In this document: one piece after another, positions 1 through 7,000 of the stretch
Numbering within the stretch: the stretch's first letter is position 1
Layout: every line of letters begins with the position of its first letter
NCBI GenBank assembly: GCA_013698055.1
Contig: JACCVS010000182.1
Span: 1 to 9,547 of the forward strand
Source of the DNA: Acidobacteriota bacterium
Lineage (GTDB): Bacteria > Acidobacteriota > Blastocatellia > Pyrinomonadales > Pyrinomonadaceae
Reading direction: 5' to 3'
DNA: 9,547 bases
The notes under the pieces: generated by a model
Database searches by the model: none
Told to the model about the DNA's origin: nothing
The model's input: the letters and a program-made list of their open reading frames with translations, nothing else
Position numbers and translations under genes: made by a program

Positions 1-138
1 CCGCCTTACAAGGAAACTCAGAATTACGTTCGCATCATCACCGGGCGCTACGGCAAAATGCATCACCCCCTGTTAACCCCTGAAGAAGCGCGCGTCGAGT
101 TTCGTCTCCTGCCCGAGGTCGCACAGCTTCACCAGTAA
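1..138 (+). CDS. Lytic transglycosylase, C-terminal fragment (5' end outside window)
   Basis: Frame 1 is open from the first base to a TAA at 136-138, giving 46 residues. They begin PPYKETQNYVRIITGRYGK. This matches the end of the soluble lytic transglycosylase (SLT/Slt70-like) catalytic domain, where a conserved 'I-P-Y/F-x-E-T-x-N-Y-V-x-x-V/I' stretch closes the fold. Enzymes of this family cleave the glycan strand of peptidoglycan between MurNAc and GlcNAc, forming 1,6-anhydro-MurNAc, usually in the periplasm. The remaining 25 or so residues are a short charged tail. The catalytic Glu and any signal peptide lie upstream of the window, so the exact subfamily cannot be fixed. A strong hairpin follows 39 bases after the stop. 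Confidence 0.75.
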   Translation, partial: PPYKETQNYVRIITGRYGKMHHPLLTPEEARVEFRLLPEVAQLHQ

Positions 139-177
139 TCGCCCACACTCAGTTTCTCAATATAGTCTTTCTCCAGC

Positions 178-218
178 ACCGCGCGCCCTGTTGCTTACTT
201 TGCAACTTGGCGCGCGGT
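178..218 (+). terminator. Strong GC hairpin downstream of the lytic transglycosylase gene
   Basis: A perfect 10-base stem (ACCGCGCGCC at 178-187 with GGCGCGCGGT at 209-218) encloses a 2x2 internal loop (CT/TT), a second perfect 5-base stem (GTTGC 190-194 / GCAAC 202-206) and a 7-base loop. It lies 40 bases after the TAA of the upstream gene, where a transcript end would be expected. No U-run follows (TTCGCTATC), so it is not a classical intrinsic terminator. It may protect an mRNA end or act with Rho. The structure is read directly; the function is inferred. Confidence 0.45.
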
Positions 219-223
219 TCGCT
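208..223 (+). promoter_or_regulatory. Weak -24/-12 (sigma-54-like) motif upstream of the activator gene
   Basis: TGGCGCGCGGTTCGCT resembles the sigma-54 consensus TGGCACG-N4-TTGCA. GG and GC fall at the required spacing, with mismatches at the A of GGCA and one T of TTGC. It would start transcription near 235, leaving a leader of about 120 bases before the gene at 354. It overlaps the right arm of the hairpin at 178-218, whose GC-rich sequence could create the match by chance, so confidence is low. Confidence 0.2.
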
Positions 224-242
224 ATCATCCGCACACAAAAAG

Positions 243-344
243 CAGTGGTCAGTAGTCAGTGGTCAGTGGTCAGTTAAAAGTAAATGCTCAATGCTGCATA
301 TCGCTCTTCTTCTTACTGACCACTGACCATTAGCCACTGACTAC
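243..344 (+). repeat. Heptad repeat region with inverted arms
   Basis: The left arm runs in 7-base steps: AGTGGTC (244), AGTAGTC (251), AGTGGTC (258), AGTGGTC (265), AGTTAAA (272). The spacer holds two further heptads, AATGCTC (283) and AATGCTG (290). The right arm reads TACTGAC (314), CACTGAC (321), CATTAGC (328), CACTGAC (335), TAC (342). Right and left arms are reverse complements apart from one additional heptad in the right arm, so the RNA or single-stranded DNA could fold into a long hairpin. The region fills the gap directly before the gene at 354. It resembles the short tandemly repeated repetitive (STRR) heptamers known from cyanobacteria. No direct role is evident. Confidence 0.85.
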
Positions 345-353
345 CGATTACTT

Positions 354-2477
354 ATGTCTATCACCGCTGAATCCCTTTCTCTCGAACGAAAGATCAAGAT
401 GCACGAAGCGCGCGAGGCGATTATTGATCGCCTTGCGCTTGAGCTTCCCGCCAGCATTGATCTGGACAGATTCCTGCGCGCGGTCGTCAAAGAGTTAGGG
501 CGAATGATGAATGCTGATCGCTGCGACGTGATTCAGCTTGCGTCCGCTACGGAGCTTCGCATCAGCCATGAATGGCGGGCTTCCGACGATGTGCCTTCGA
601 GCGAAGGCACGGCGATTCCAGTTGACCTGCGCCAACTCTCGGAGCATGTTGACTTGACGAAGCCGATTCGCTTCGACGATACATCCGCGCCCGGTCTGAA
701 TGAAAAGGTGAGACTTCTGGCGGCGACTCTGGGAACGCGCTCGCTGCTGGTAGTGCCGGTGATGCTGGGCGGCGATGTGCTCGGCCTGCTCTGTCTGCAC
801 TATACGCGCGCGCCGCGCACGTGGCTCGACGACGAAGTCTCTTTTCTCCAGTCCATCGCGCGGCACATCGCGGTCGGTTACCAGTACACAAGACTCTTCA
901 CGGGTAAGCAGCGCGAAGCAGAGACGACCGAAGCTCTGCTGGAAATCGCTAACGCTTTGAACGCGCGCTCGGATTTCGGCGAAGTCACGCAGCTCGTGCT
1001 GGAACGAGCCATCGCGCTCGTGGGCGCGGACTACGGCGCGCTCGGCGTTCTTGACCCGGCGGGCGGGCGCATCAGCCTCGCCGCTTTCAAAGCTGCGCCC
1101 CACGCCGCGATTGATTCAGTGCAAGGGTTGATTGACGCGCACGGGCAATCAATGGACATCACGGCATACCCGGCGGCGATGGAAGTGCTGGCGCAGGGAA
1201 AGACGATGCGCCTGCTGGATACGGATTTACCGTTTCCCATTCGTCTTATTTTCAATGCCACTCTTGGCGGGCGCGCTGCGCTCGTCGCTCCTGTCAGGAT
1301 CGGCGGCCAAACTTTCGGCCTGCTTGGTCTGGTTTGGAGCGCTGCGCGCGAAGGCTTCGAGGATCACGAAGTCTCACTCGTCGAAGGTATCGCGGATCAA
1401 ATCGGCACGGCGCTTGAGCGCGACCAGCTATCGGCGGAAGTGATGCGCCTCAGAAGCGCGCTGCACGAGCGTCATGCTGAAGACCGCATCATCGGTCAGG
1501 CTCCGGCCATCCGCCGCGCCATTGAGCTTGCTCTGACCGTCGCAGACACGCAAACCTCCGTGCTCATTCAAGGCGAGTCCGGCACCGGCAAAGAATTGAT
1601 CGCCAATTTGATTCATTTCAACTCTGGCCGCGAAGATCAGCCGTACATCAAGCTTAACTGCGGCGCGATTCCCGAAACGCTGCTCGAATCGGAACTTTTC
1701 GGCCATGAAAAGGGTGCGTTCACAGATGCCCGCTCGCGTCGTCGCGGGCGGTTTGAGGAAGCCGATAATGGCACGCTCTTTCTGGATGAAATCGGTGAGA
1801 TGAGCTTGTCCGCCCAGGTGCGGCTGCTTCGCGTTCTTCAGGACGGTGAGTTTACGCGTGTCGGCGGCAATGAACTTTTGAAGACGGACGTGCGCGTCAT
1901 TGCCGCCTCAAACGTTGACCTTGAGCGTGCGGTCGAGCTGGGCACATTCCGCCGCGACCTCTTTTATCGTCTCTCGGTCTTCCCCGTTCGCCTCCCGCCT
2001 TTGCGCGAGCGGCCTGAAGACATTCACCCGCTTGTCATACACTTTCTCGAATACTACAAACAGAAGACGGGACGCTTCACCTCCGGCATCTCGAAAGATG
2101 CTTTGCAGGCGCTCGTCGAATACGATTGGCCGGGCAACGTGCGCGAGCTTGAGAACGCCGTCGAGCGCGCCGTCATCATCGCCTCGGGTCGCAGCATTGA
2201 GTTGGACGATCTTCCCGAAGCCATCAGCAAGCGCGTCCACGACGATCGGGCGCAAGTCAGGCGCGAGCGCGTCGAGGCAGCCAACGAAGGCCGCGCGATT
2301 CAACTGGAAATCAATGTGCCCGCGACGATTGACGAGATCGAGCGCCGCGCCATCGAAGCCACGCTCGACTACACCGGAAATGATAAAACACGCGCTGCCC
2401 GCGCCCTCGGCATTGGACGCAAGACCCTCTACAGAAAGCTCCAGCAGTACCAGGCAGGCGTAATAGGTGACGAGTGA
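354..2477 (+). CDS. Sigma-54-dependent activator with two GAF domains, AAA+ and Fis-type HTH
   Basis: This 707-residue protein should drive open-complex formation by sigma-54 RNA polymerase through ATP hydrolysis, in the cytoplasm. Two GAF domains (about 35-180 and 193-355) form the sensor half. There is no phosphoreceiver domain, so a bound small molecule or redox state, not phosphorylation, is the likely input; the ligand is unknown. The AAA+ domain spans about 380-610: Walker A GESGTGKE at 407-414, the sigma-54 contact loop as GAFTDA at 454-459 (usual form GAFTGA), and Walker B GTLFLDE at 473-479. FRRDLFYRL, PPLRERPEDI and WPGNVRELEN blocks follow. A Fis-type helix-turn-helix (about 662-700, ending GRKTLYRKLQQY) binds DNA. 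The ATG at 354 is the first in frame and has no clear Shine-Dalgarno sequence. The TGA stop lies inside a heptad repeat. The family call is firm; the target genes are not known. Confidence 0.93.
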   Translation: MSITAESLSLERKIKMHEAREAIIDRLALELPASIDLDRFLRAVVKELGRMMNADRCDVIQLASATELRISHEWRASDDVPSSEGTAIPVDLRQLSEHVDLTKPIRFDDTSAPGLNEKVRLLAATLGTRSLLVVPVMLGGDVLGLLCLHYTRAPRTWLDDEVSFLQSIARHIAVGYQYTRLFTGKQREAETTEALLEIANALNARSDFGEVTQLVLERAIALVGADYGALGVLDPAGGRISLAAFKAAPHAAIDSVQGLIDAHGQSMDITAYPAAMEVLAQGKTMRLLDTDLPFPIRLIFNATLGGRAALVAPVRIGGQTFGLLGLVWSAAREGFEDHEVSLVEGIADQIGTALERDQLSAEVMRLRSALHERHAEDRIIGQAPAIRRAIELALTVADTQTSVLIQGESGTGKELIANLIHFNSGREDQPYIKLNCGAIPETLLESELFGHEKGAFTDARSRRRGRFEEADNGTLFLDEIGEMSLSAQVRLLRVLQDGEFTRVGGNELLKTDVRVIAASNVDLERAVELGTFRRDLFYRLSVFPVRLPPLRERPEDIHPLVIHFLEYYKQKTGRFTSGISKDALQALVEYDWPGNVRELENAVERAVIIASGRSIELDDLPEAISKRVHDDRAQVRRERVEAANEGRAIQLEINVPATIDEIERRAIEATLDYTGNDKTRAARALGIGRKTLYRKLQQYQAGVIGDE

Positions 2478-2487
2478 CGAGGTAATT

Positions 2488-2519
2488 GCAGAATGCAGAA
2501 CGAAGAACATTCTGTTTTT
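2488..2519 (+). terminator. Candidate intrinsic terminator of the activator gene
   Basis: CAGAATG (2489-2495) pairs perfectly with CATTCTG (2508-2514) around a 12-base loop, with an additional G-U pair outside, and TTTTTA follows. It starts 11 bases after the TGA at 2475-2477. The stem is short and only moderately GC, so it may be weak. It is built from the heptads GCAGAAT and GCAGAAC, which suggests that the repeat itself supplies the terminator. It overlaps the start of the small ORF at 2493, and both interpretations cannot hold in full. Confidence 0.45.
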
Positions 2520-2654
2520 ATTCGAGGCAAAATTGTCGCTGTCTGCGAAGCAATGCCGAGAGAAGAGATTTCAGGATATGAGGAGAGGGCTAAGGATGAT
2601 GCTTTCTCAGCATGTCGAAGTTTGATTGAAAAATTCAATATGAAAGACTTTTGA
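2493..2654 (+). CDS. Possible small protein of 53 residues, unknown function
   Basis: An ATG-to-TGA frame of 53 codons reads MQNEEHSVFIRGKIVAVCEA and continues with charged, helix-like sequence ending LIEKFNMKDF. The composition is plausible for a soluble protein, with mixed hydrophobic and charged residues and no long low-complexity run. I do not recognise it. It is about 40% GC and uses codons rare in the neighbours (AGA, AGG, CGA, TCA, GGA, AGT). This suggests an acquired or degenerate piece, possibly a fragment of a longer gene. There is no Shine-Dalgarno sequence before the ATG, and the ATG lies inside the stem of the candidate terminator. An upstream part of the reading frame could be missing. 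It sits wholly within the inverted-repeat island. Confidence 0.3.
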   Translation: MQNEEHSVFIRGKIVAVCEAMPREEISGYEERAKDDAFSACRSLIEKFNMKDF

Positions 2655-2683
2655 GATTGGGACGCTATCCGCAATCGGATGGC

Positions 2684-2714
2684 TTGTCACTCGTCACCGT
2701 TGTTGTGATATAGT
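2684..2714 (+). promoter_or_regulatory. Candidate sigma-70-type promoter for the YtxH-like gene
   Basis: TTGTCA (2684-2689) and TATAGT (2709-2714) match the -35 and -10 boxes at 5 of 6 positions each. The 19-base spacer is slightly long. Transcription would begin near 2721, about 68 bases before the ATG at 2789. The -35 box lies in the right inverted repeat of the AT-rich island. Confidence 0.35.
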
Positions 2715-2770
2715 TTCGCTTGCAAAATTCGCTCGCTATCAAACGTTCGTCGAGGCGGCAGGCTTCGATC

Positions 2771-2780
2771 AGGAGAAAGG
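2771..2780 (+). promoter_or_regulatory. Shine-Dalgarno sequence that decides the start at 2789
   Basis: AGGAGAAAGG ends 8 bases before the ATG at 2789. It rules in favour of this ATG over an in-frame TTG at 2720, which would add 23 basic residues unlike the family and has no ribosome-binding site. Confidence 0.75.
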
Positions 2781-2788
2781 AATCTCTC

Positions 2789-3190
2789 ATGAATAACGAC
2801 GACAGGAATGAAGGGTCTGACGTGACGACCCGTCTCGCTTATCTACTCATCGGTGGCGGCATTGGCGCTCTGATTGCTCTGCTGTTTGCTCCGAAACCCG
2901 GCTCGGAACTGCGCGGCGACATCGCCGACGTGACGCGCAAGGGCATTGATAAATCGCGTGAAGCGGCTTCATTCGTCGGCGACAAAGCCGGTGAATATTA
3001 CGGGGCAGCGCGCGAGAAGGCCACTGATTTGGTTGGCGGCGCGCGCGACGTGGCGACACAAAAGCGCGGGCAGTTTTCCGCCGCTCTCGAAGCCGGAAAG
3101 CAGGCTTACACTGAAGAGAAGCGCAGAACTGAGCTTTCCGGCGCTTCCGAAGCCAAGCCGACTTATCCTCCGCAAGGCGACCTGAGCTAG
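2789..3190 (+). CDS. YtxH-like small membrane-anchored protein
   Basis: The protein has 133 residues from the ATG with the good Shine-Dalgarno. A short polar N-terminus (MNNDDRNEGSDVTT) leads into one Gly-rich membrane segment (about 16-35, YLLIGGGIGALIALLFAP). Then comes the KPGSELRGDI block typical of YtxH, where the helix is followed by 'P-x-S-G/E-x-E-x-R'. The remainder is a long Ala/Lys/Glu-rich amphipathic helix, probably coiled coil, with repeated 'A-x-x-x-x-x-K' spacing and a polar tail. YtxH proteins are general-stress or envelope-associated, and their biochemical role is unknown. The next gene encodes a DUF948-like protein, the same partner type as YtxG in Bacillus, so the two probably act together at the membrane. 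They are 93 bases apart, separated by heptad repeats. Confidence 0.8.
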   Translation: MNNDDRNEGSDVTTRLAYLLIGGGIGALIALLFAPKPGSELRGDIADVTRKGIDKSREAASFVGDKAGEYYGAAREKATDLVGGARDVATQKRGQFSAALEAGKQAYTEEKRRTELSGASEAKPTYPPQGDLS

Positions 3191-3200
3191 GCTAATTGAT

Positions 3201-3268
3201 AGCTGTCAGCTATCAGCGCTCAGCTTTCGTCCTATTGCTGATCGCTGAATGCTGATAGCTAACAGCTT
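3201..3268 (+). repeat. Heptad repeat with inverted arms between the YtxH-like and DUF948-like genes
   Basis: Left heptads are AGCTGTC, AGCTATC, AGCGCTC, AGCTTTC (3201-3228). Right heptads are GCTGATC, GCTGAAT, GCTGATA, GCTAACA (3237-3264). Positions 3201-3217 and 3251-3267 are inverted copies at 16 of 17 positions, so a hairpin with a 33-base loop is possible. The repeat begins 10 bases after one stop codon and ends 16 bases before the next start. No U-run follows the hairpin, so it need not stop transcription. Confidence 0.8.
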
Positions 3269-3283
3269 CAAAGCTAAAATATT

Positions 3284-3850
3284 ATGCTTGCCCTTCAAAT
3301 GAATGTGAACGATCCGATGTTCTGGGTGATGGTGGTGATCGCCGTCGCGTTCGTCGTGATTGCGATTGCGATGATCGTCATCGCCATGCTCGTTGGCCGC
3401 GCCGTCAAAACAGTCGGTCGGCTGGAAGAGCGCACTGAGCCATTGCTCAAGAAGGTCACGGAACTGAGCGAGCAGGGCAAGCAGATCGCCGTCCAGGGCA
3501 AAGAAATCGCAGATCAGATCAGTACCATATCAGGGCATATCTCGACGGCCACGCTGCACTTCTCCGAATCAGTCGGATTAATCAAGGAAGAGGTGCGAGA
3601 ATTAAAACTGCTTGTCGGCGAGACGGCTGTGACGGCGCGCGACAAGGTAGCGCTCGTCAGCAGCACAATAGACAAGACACACCAGCAGGTGACGACAACG
3701 ACGACCTTCATCCGCGACAAGGTGATTCAACCGGCGCGCGAGCTGGCGGCGATTATGGCGGGCTTCCGCCGTGGCCTCGAAGTTCTCGTAGCGCCCGCGC
3801 CGAAGCCCATCAATCAAACTTACGGAGAAGATGAGATGTTCATAGGTTAA
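3284..3850 (+). CDS. DUF948-like membrane protein with coiled coil
   Basis: The protein has 188 residues: a short N-terminus, one long membrane helix (about 13-38, FWVMVVIAVAFVVIAIAMIV and on), then a helical region (about 42-150) of Glu/Lys/Gln and Val/Ile heptads with strong coiled-coil character. Its 'LEERTEPLLKKVTELSEQGKQI' region resembles the DUF948/YtxG pattern, where an N-terminal anchor carries a repeated-helix domain. The C-terminus (GFRRGLEVLVAPAPKP) is basic then proline-rich. No catalytic motif is visible, so a structural or scaffold role at the cell envelope is inferred. A second ATG at 3299 would remove five residues. Neither start has a clear Shine-Dalgarno. Family membership was assigned by pattern, not by search. 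Confidence 0.65.
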   Translation: MLALQMNVNDPMFWVMVVIAVAFVVIAIAMIVIAMLVGRAVKTVGRLEERTEPLLKKVTELSEQGKQIAVQGKEIADQISTISGHISTATLHFSESVGLIKEEVRELKLLVGETAVTARDKVALVSSTIDKTHQQVTTTTTFIRDKVIQPARELAAIMAGFRRGLEVLVAPAPKPINQTYGEDEMFIG

Positions 3851-3875
3851 AGACCTGCGGTCATCCAAAAGGCTT

Positions 3876-3926
3876 AAAAGGCCCGAACCCATCGCCTCCG
3901 TCAAGGAAGCAAGGTTCGGGTCTTTT
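3876..3926 (+). terminator. Intrinsic terminator after the DUF948-like gene
   Basis: AAAAGGCCCGAACC (3876-3889) pairs with GGTTCGGGTCTTTT (3913-3926) over 14 positions, with one G-U pair. The 23-base loop can form a smaller inner hairpin (GCCTCC with GGAAGC, one mismatch). The stem's own TCTTTT is the U-rich tract. It lies 26 bases after the stop codon and closes the YtxH/DUF948 unit before the ileS cluster. Confidence 0.8.
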
Positions 3927-3945
3927 GCTTGAGCGTCGCTCCACT

Positions 3946-3975
3946 TTGGCGCGTATATGCTTCTGCTGTTAGTAT
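3946..3975 (+). promoter_or_regulatory. Weak candidate promoter for the ileS cluster
   Basis: TTGGCG (3946-3951) and TAGTAT (3970-3975) are 18 bases apart and each match the sigma-70 boxes at 4 of 6 positions. Position fits: just downstream of the terminator and about 70 bases before the ileS ATG. No T-box leader or other riboswitch structure is evident in the roughly 195-base gap, and no heptad repeat either. Confidence 0.3.
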
Positions 3976-4044
3976 TGCCATTCTCGAAAGAGCGCGTCTG
4001 CCAGCATTATCCGAGCATCGCGCTCAACTGAAAGTGAAAATTAT

Positions 4045-7000
4045 ATGTCCACAGAAACCCCACTCGATTTGAAGAAGACCGTCAATCTGCCGAAGACCGC
4101 ATTCGGGCAGAAAGCCAACCTCGCGCAAGCCGAACCCGCGCGCCTGAAGAAATGGACGGAGATGGGTCTTTATGAAATGATCCGGCGCGCACGCGCAGGG
4201 TGCGAGAAGTTCATCCTCCATGACGGCCCGCCCTATGCCAACGCGGACATTCATCTCGGCACGGCGCTCAACAAAATCCTGAAAGACCTCGTCGTCAAAT
4301 CGCGCTCGATGATGGGCTATGACGCGCCCTACGTTCCCGGCTACGACTGTCACGGTCTGCCCATTGAACAGCACGTAGAACGTGACCTCGATAAGAAAGG
4401 CAAGAAGAAGACAGACCTTTCAGTCAATAGCTTCAGACGCGCCTGCCGCGAGCACGCGGCGAAATCTTTAAAGAGTCAGACCAGAGATTTTCAGCGCCTC
4501 GGTATCCTCGGCGAGTGGGGTGATCCGTATCTCACCATGTCGAACCACTACGAAGCTGAGACGGCCAGACTCTTCGGACGCTTCATTGAGCGCGGCTATG
4601 TTTACAAGGGTGCGCGTCCCGTTTACTGGTGCATCCACGATCAGACTGCGCTCGCCGAAGCGGAAGTCGAATACAAACAGCACAGGAGTCCTTCCGTTTA
4701 CGTCAAGTTCCCGCTCGCGAGCGACCCCGCGCAAATTGATGAAGCTCTCGCGGGGCGCAAAGTCTTCTTTCTTATCTGGACGACGACGCCCTGGACGCTG
4801 CCCGCGAATCTAGGCATCACAGTCCACCCGGATTTCGAGTACGCGGCTTTTGAAAACGGTGACGAGGTCTACGTCGTCGCAAGCGAGTTGCTCGGCGCGG
4901 TTGCGAGCAAATGCGGCCTCGGTGAGCGCGACGCGAACGGCGACCCGATTGCACCAACTGTACTCGCGCGCTTTCCCGGCGCAAGGCTTGACCGCCTTGA
5001 ATGTCGTCATGCGTGGCTTGATCGTCCCAGCCTCGTGATGATCGGCGAACACGTCACGCTCGGCGGCGAGGCCGATGCTGAAACAGAACTCGATGTTAAG
5101 GAGGCACGCGAAAAGTCTGCGACCGGTAGCAAAGCCGGGACGGGACTGGTGCATACTGCGCCGGGTCATGGCCACGACGACTTTGTCATCGGGAAGCGTT
5201 ACGGGCTTGAGATTTACTGTCCGGTGGACAATGCCGGAAGATTCATGAGCGAAGTCGGGCATTTTGCTGGCGAGCGCGTCTTTGAAGCTAACCCTAAGAT
5301 TGTCGAGTTCATGCGTGAGCAGGGCGTGCTGCTTTTCAGCGAAGATTACGAGCACCGCTACCCGCATTGCTGGCGATGTAAGAACCCTGTTATCTTCCGC
5401 GCCACGCCGCAGTGGTTTATCTCGATGGACTTGTCCGCTTCGTCTCCCCATGCCGTCTTCGAGAAAGATGAGGACGGGCGCGACCGCTCTAACTTTACGG
5501 ATAACTTAGCGGAGAATGAAGAGTCAGCATCCTCCGACTCTTTGCGTGCAGGCTCTTTGCGCGAGATTGAGAACGTCGAGTGGATTCCCGCGTGGGGTGT
5601 GGACAGGATGCGGAATATGTTCAAGGGCCGCCCTGACTGGTGCGTCTCGCGCCAGCGTGTGTGGGGTGTGCCCATCCCTGCGTTCTACTGCTCAGGTTGC
5701 AACGAGGCTGTCGCGGATCCGACGGTCATCAATCACGTCGCGGATATTTTCGAAAAAGAATCGTCCGATGCCTGGTACGCGCGCGAGTCCGTGGATTTGT
5801 TGCCCGAAGGTTTCAAGTGCCTGAAATGCGGCGGCGCAGAGTGGACGAAAGAGACAGACATCCTTGACGTGTGGTTCGACAGCGGCTCGTCGTCCATCGC
5901 CGTTCTCAAACAGCGTGAGAATCTTGATTGGCCTGCCGACGTTTACCTTGAAGGCGGCGACCAGTATCGCGGCTGGTTCAACTCGTCCCTGATGGTGGGA
6001 CTCGCCGCGGATAATCAAGCGCCATACAAGGCTGTCATCACACACGGCTGGGTGATTAACGTTCAGGGCTTGAAGATGAGCAAATCCGAGGGCACAGGCA
6101 TCTCGCCGAATGAGGTGGTGAAGGAATCAGGCGCGGAAATCCTGCGCCTCTGGGTGGCTTCCTCGAATTATCAGGAAGACGTGCGCTGCTCGGACGAAAT
6201 CTTGCAGCGCTCATCGGACGCCTATCGCAAGATGCGGAACACGGCGCGCTTCGCCCTTGGCAATCTTGACGGTTTTGACCCCGCGCGCGATAGCGTTTCT
6301 GAAGAAGAGATGCTTGAGACGGATCGCTGGGCGCTGGCGAAACTCGATGAAGTAGCTGTACAGGTGAGCGAGGCTTACAAGGCTTACGAGTTTCACACGG
6401 TCTATCATGCACTGTATAACTTCTCGACCATAACGCTCTCGGCACGTTACTTCGACATCATCAAAGATCGGCTCTATACGGCTGCGCCGCGCTCGCGCGA
6501 GCGGCGTTCGGCGCAGACTGCGCTTTACAGAATCACCGATGCGCTGGCACGGATGCTTGCGCCGATTCTCGTCTTCACGTCGGATGAAATCTGGGAGAAC
6601 TTGCCGCAGGCTAGTGGTGATGGGCGCGCTGCATCAGTTCACCTCGCAGAATTTCCGCAAGCGCGAACTGATCGTGACACCGAACTCATGGAACGCTGGA
6701 CTGAATTGTTTGACGTTCGTGACATGGTCTTGCGGGTGCTTGAGCATAAGCGCGTCAACAAAGTCATTGGCAGCTCGCTTGAGGCGCGTGTCAACATCTC
6801 GGCCAGCGCAGCAACTTACGATTTGCTTCAACGCTACAAGGACGAGCTTCGCTATCTCTTTATCGTTTCCCAGGTGAACGTTCAGCGAGCCGGAGAATCT
6901 CTGACCGCGAACAATGTAGATGTAGAAGTCAGCGTTGAGCGCGCCGAAGGTGAGAAGTGTGAGCGTTGCTGGAACTATTCAACACTCGTCGGGGAATCAA

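Larger units (their letters stand above)
2466..2698. repeat. Island bounded by 15-base inverted repeats, AT-rich inside
   Basis: GGTGACGAGTGACGA (2466-2480) and TTGTCACTCGTCACC (2684-2698) are inverted copies matching at 14 of 15 positions. The left end continues as six in-phase heptads: GTGACGA, GTGACGA, GGTAATT, GCAGAAT, GCAGAAC, GAAGAAC (2467-2508). The interior is much more AT-rich than the flanking genes; 2493-2654 is about 40% GC by hand count. The left arm contains the last codons and the stop of the activator gene. The form recalls a miniature inverted-repeat element, but no target-site duplication is obvious. The paired heptads may equally be the same kind of repeat seen at the other gene borders. 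This entry also covers most of the 311-base gap 2478-2788. Confidence 0.55.

Noticed and set aside
243..344. CRISPR-like array
   Set aside because: Units are 7 bases and continuous with no spacers of the right length, and no cas gene is nearby.
139..353. tRNA or small structured RNA gene in the gap before the activator
   Set aside because: The two hairpins do not form a cloverleaf and no conserved tRNA bases (TTCRA loop, CCA end) are present.
1908..2510. Minus-strand frame of 200 codons opposite the activator's AAA+ and HTH regions
   Set aside because: It lies fully opposite well-conserved coding sequence and has no Shine-Dalgarno or family features.
2720..2788. Upstream TTG start for the YtxH-like gene
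   Set aside because: It would add 23 basic residues not typical of the family, and the ATG at 2789 has a strong Shine-Dalgarno.
3947..3961. -24/-12-like motif before ileS (TGGCGCGTATATGCT)
   Set aside because: The GG-to-GC spacing is one base too short, and sigma-54 promoters tolerate this poorly.
3851..4044. T-box riboswitch before ileS
   Set aside because: No T-box consensus (UGGNACCGCG-like) or antiterminator pairing was found. The terminator present sits directly after the upstream gene and is better explained as its own.
4810..5451. Long open frame on the minus strand (213 codons) inside ileS
   Set aside because: It is antisense to conserved IleRS motifs, contains no recognisable domain, and GC-rich third positions commonly open such frames. 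Other antisense frames in the window were dropped for the same reason.
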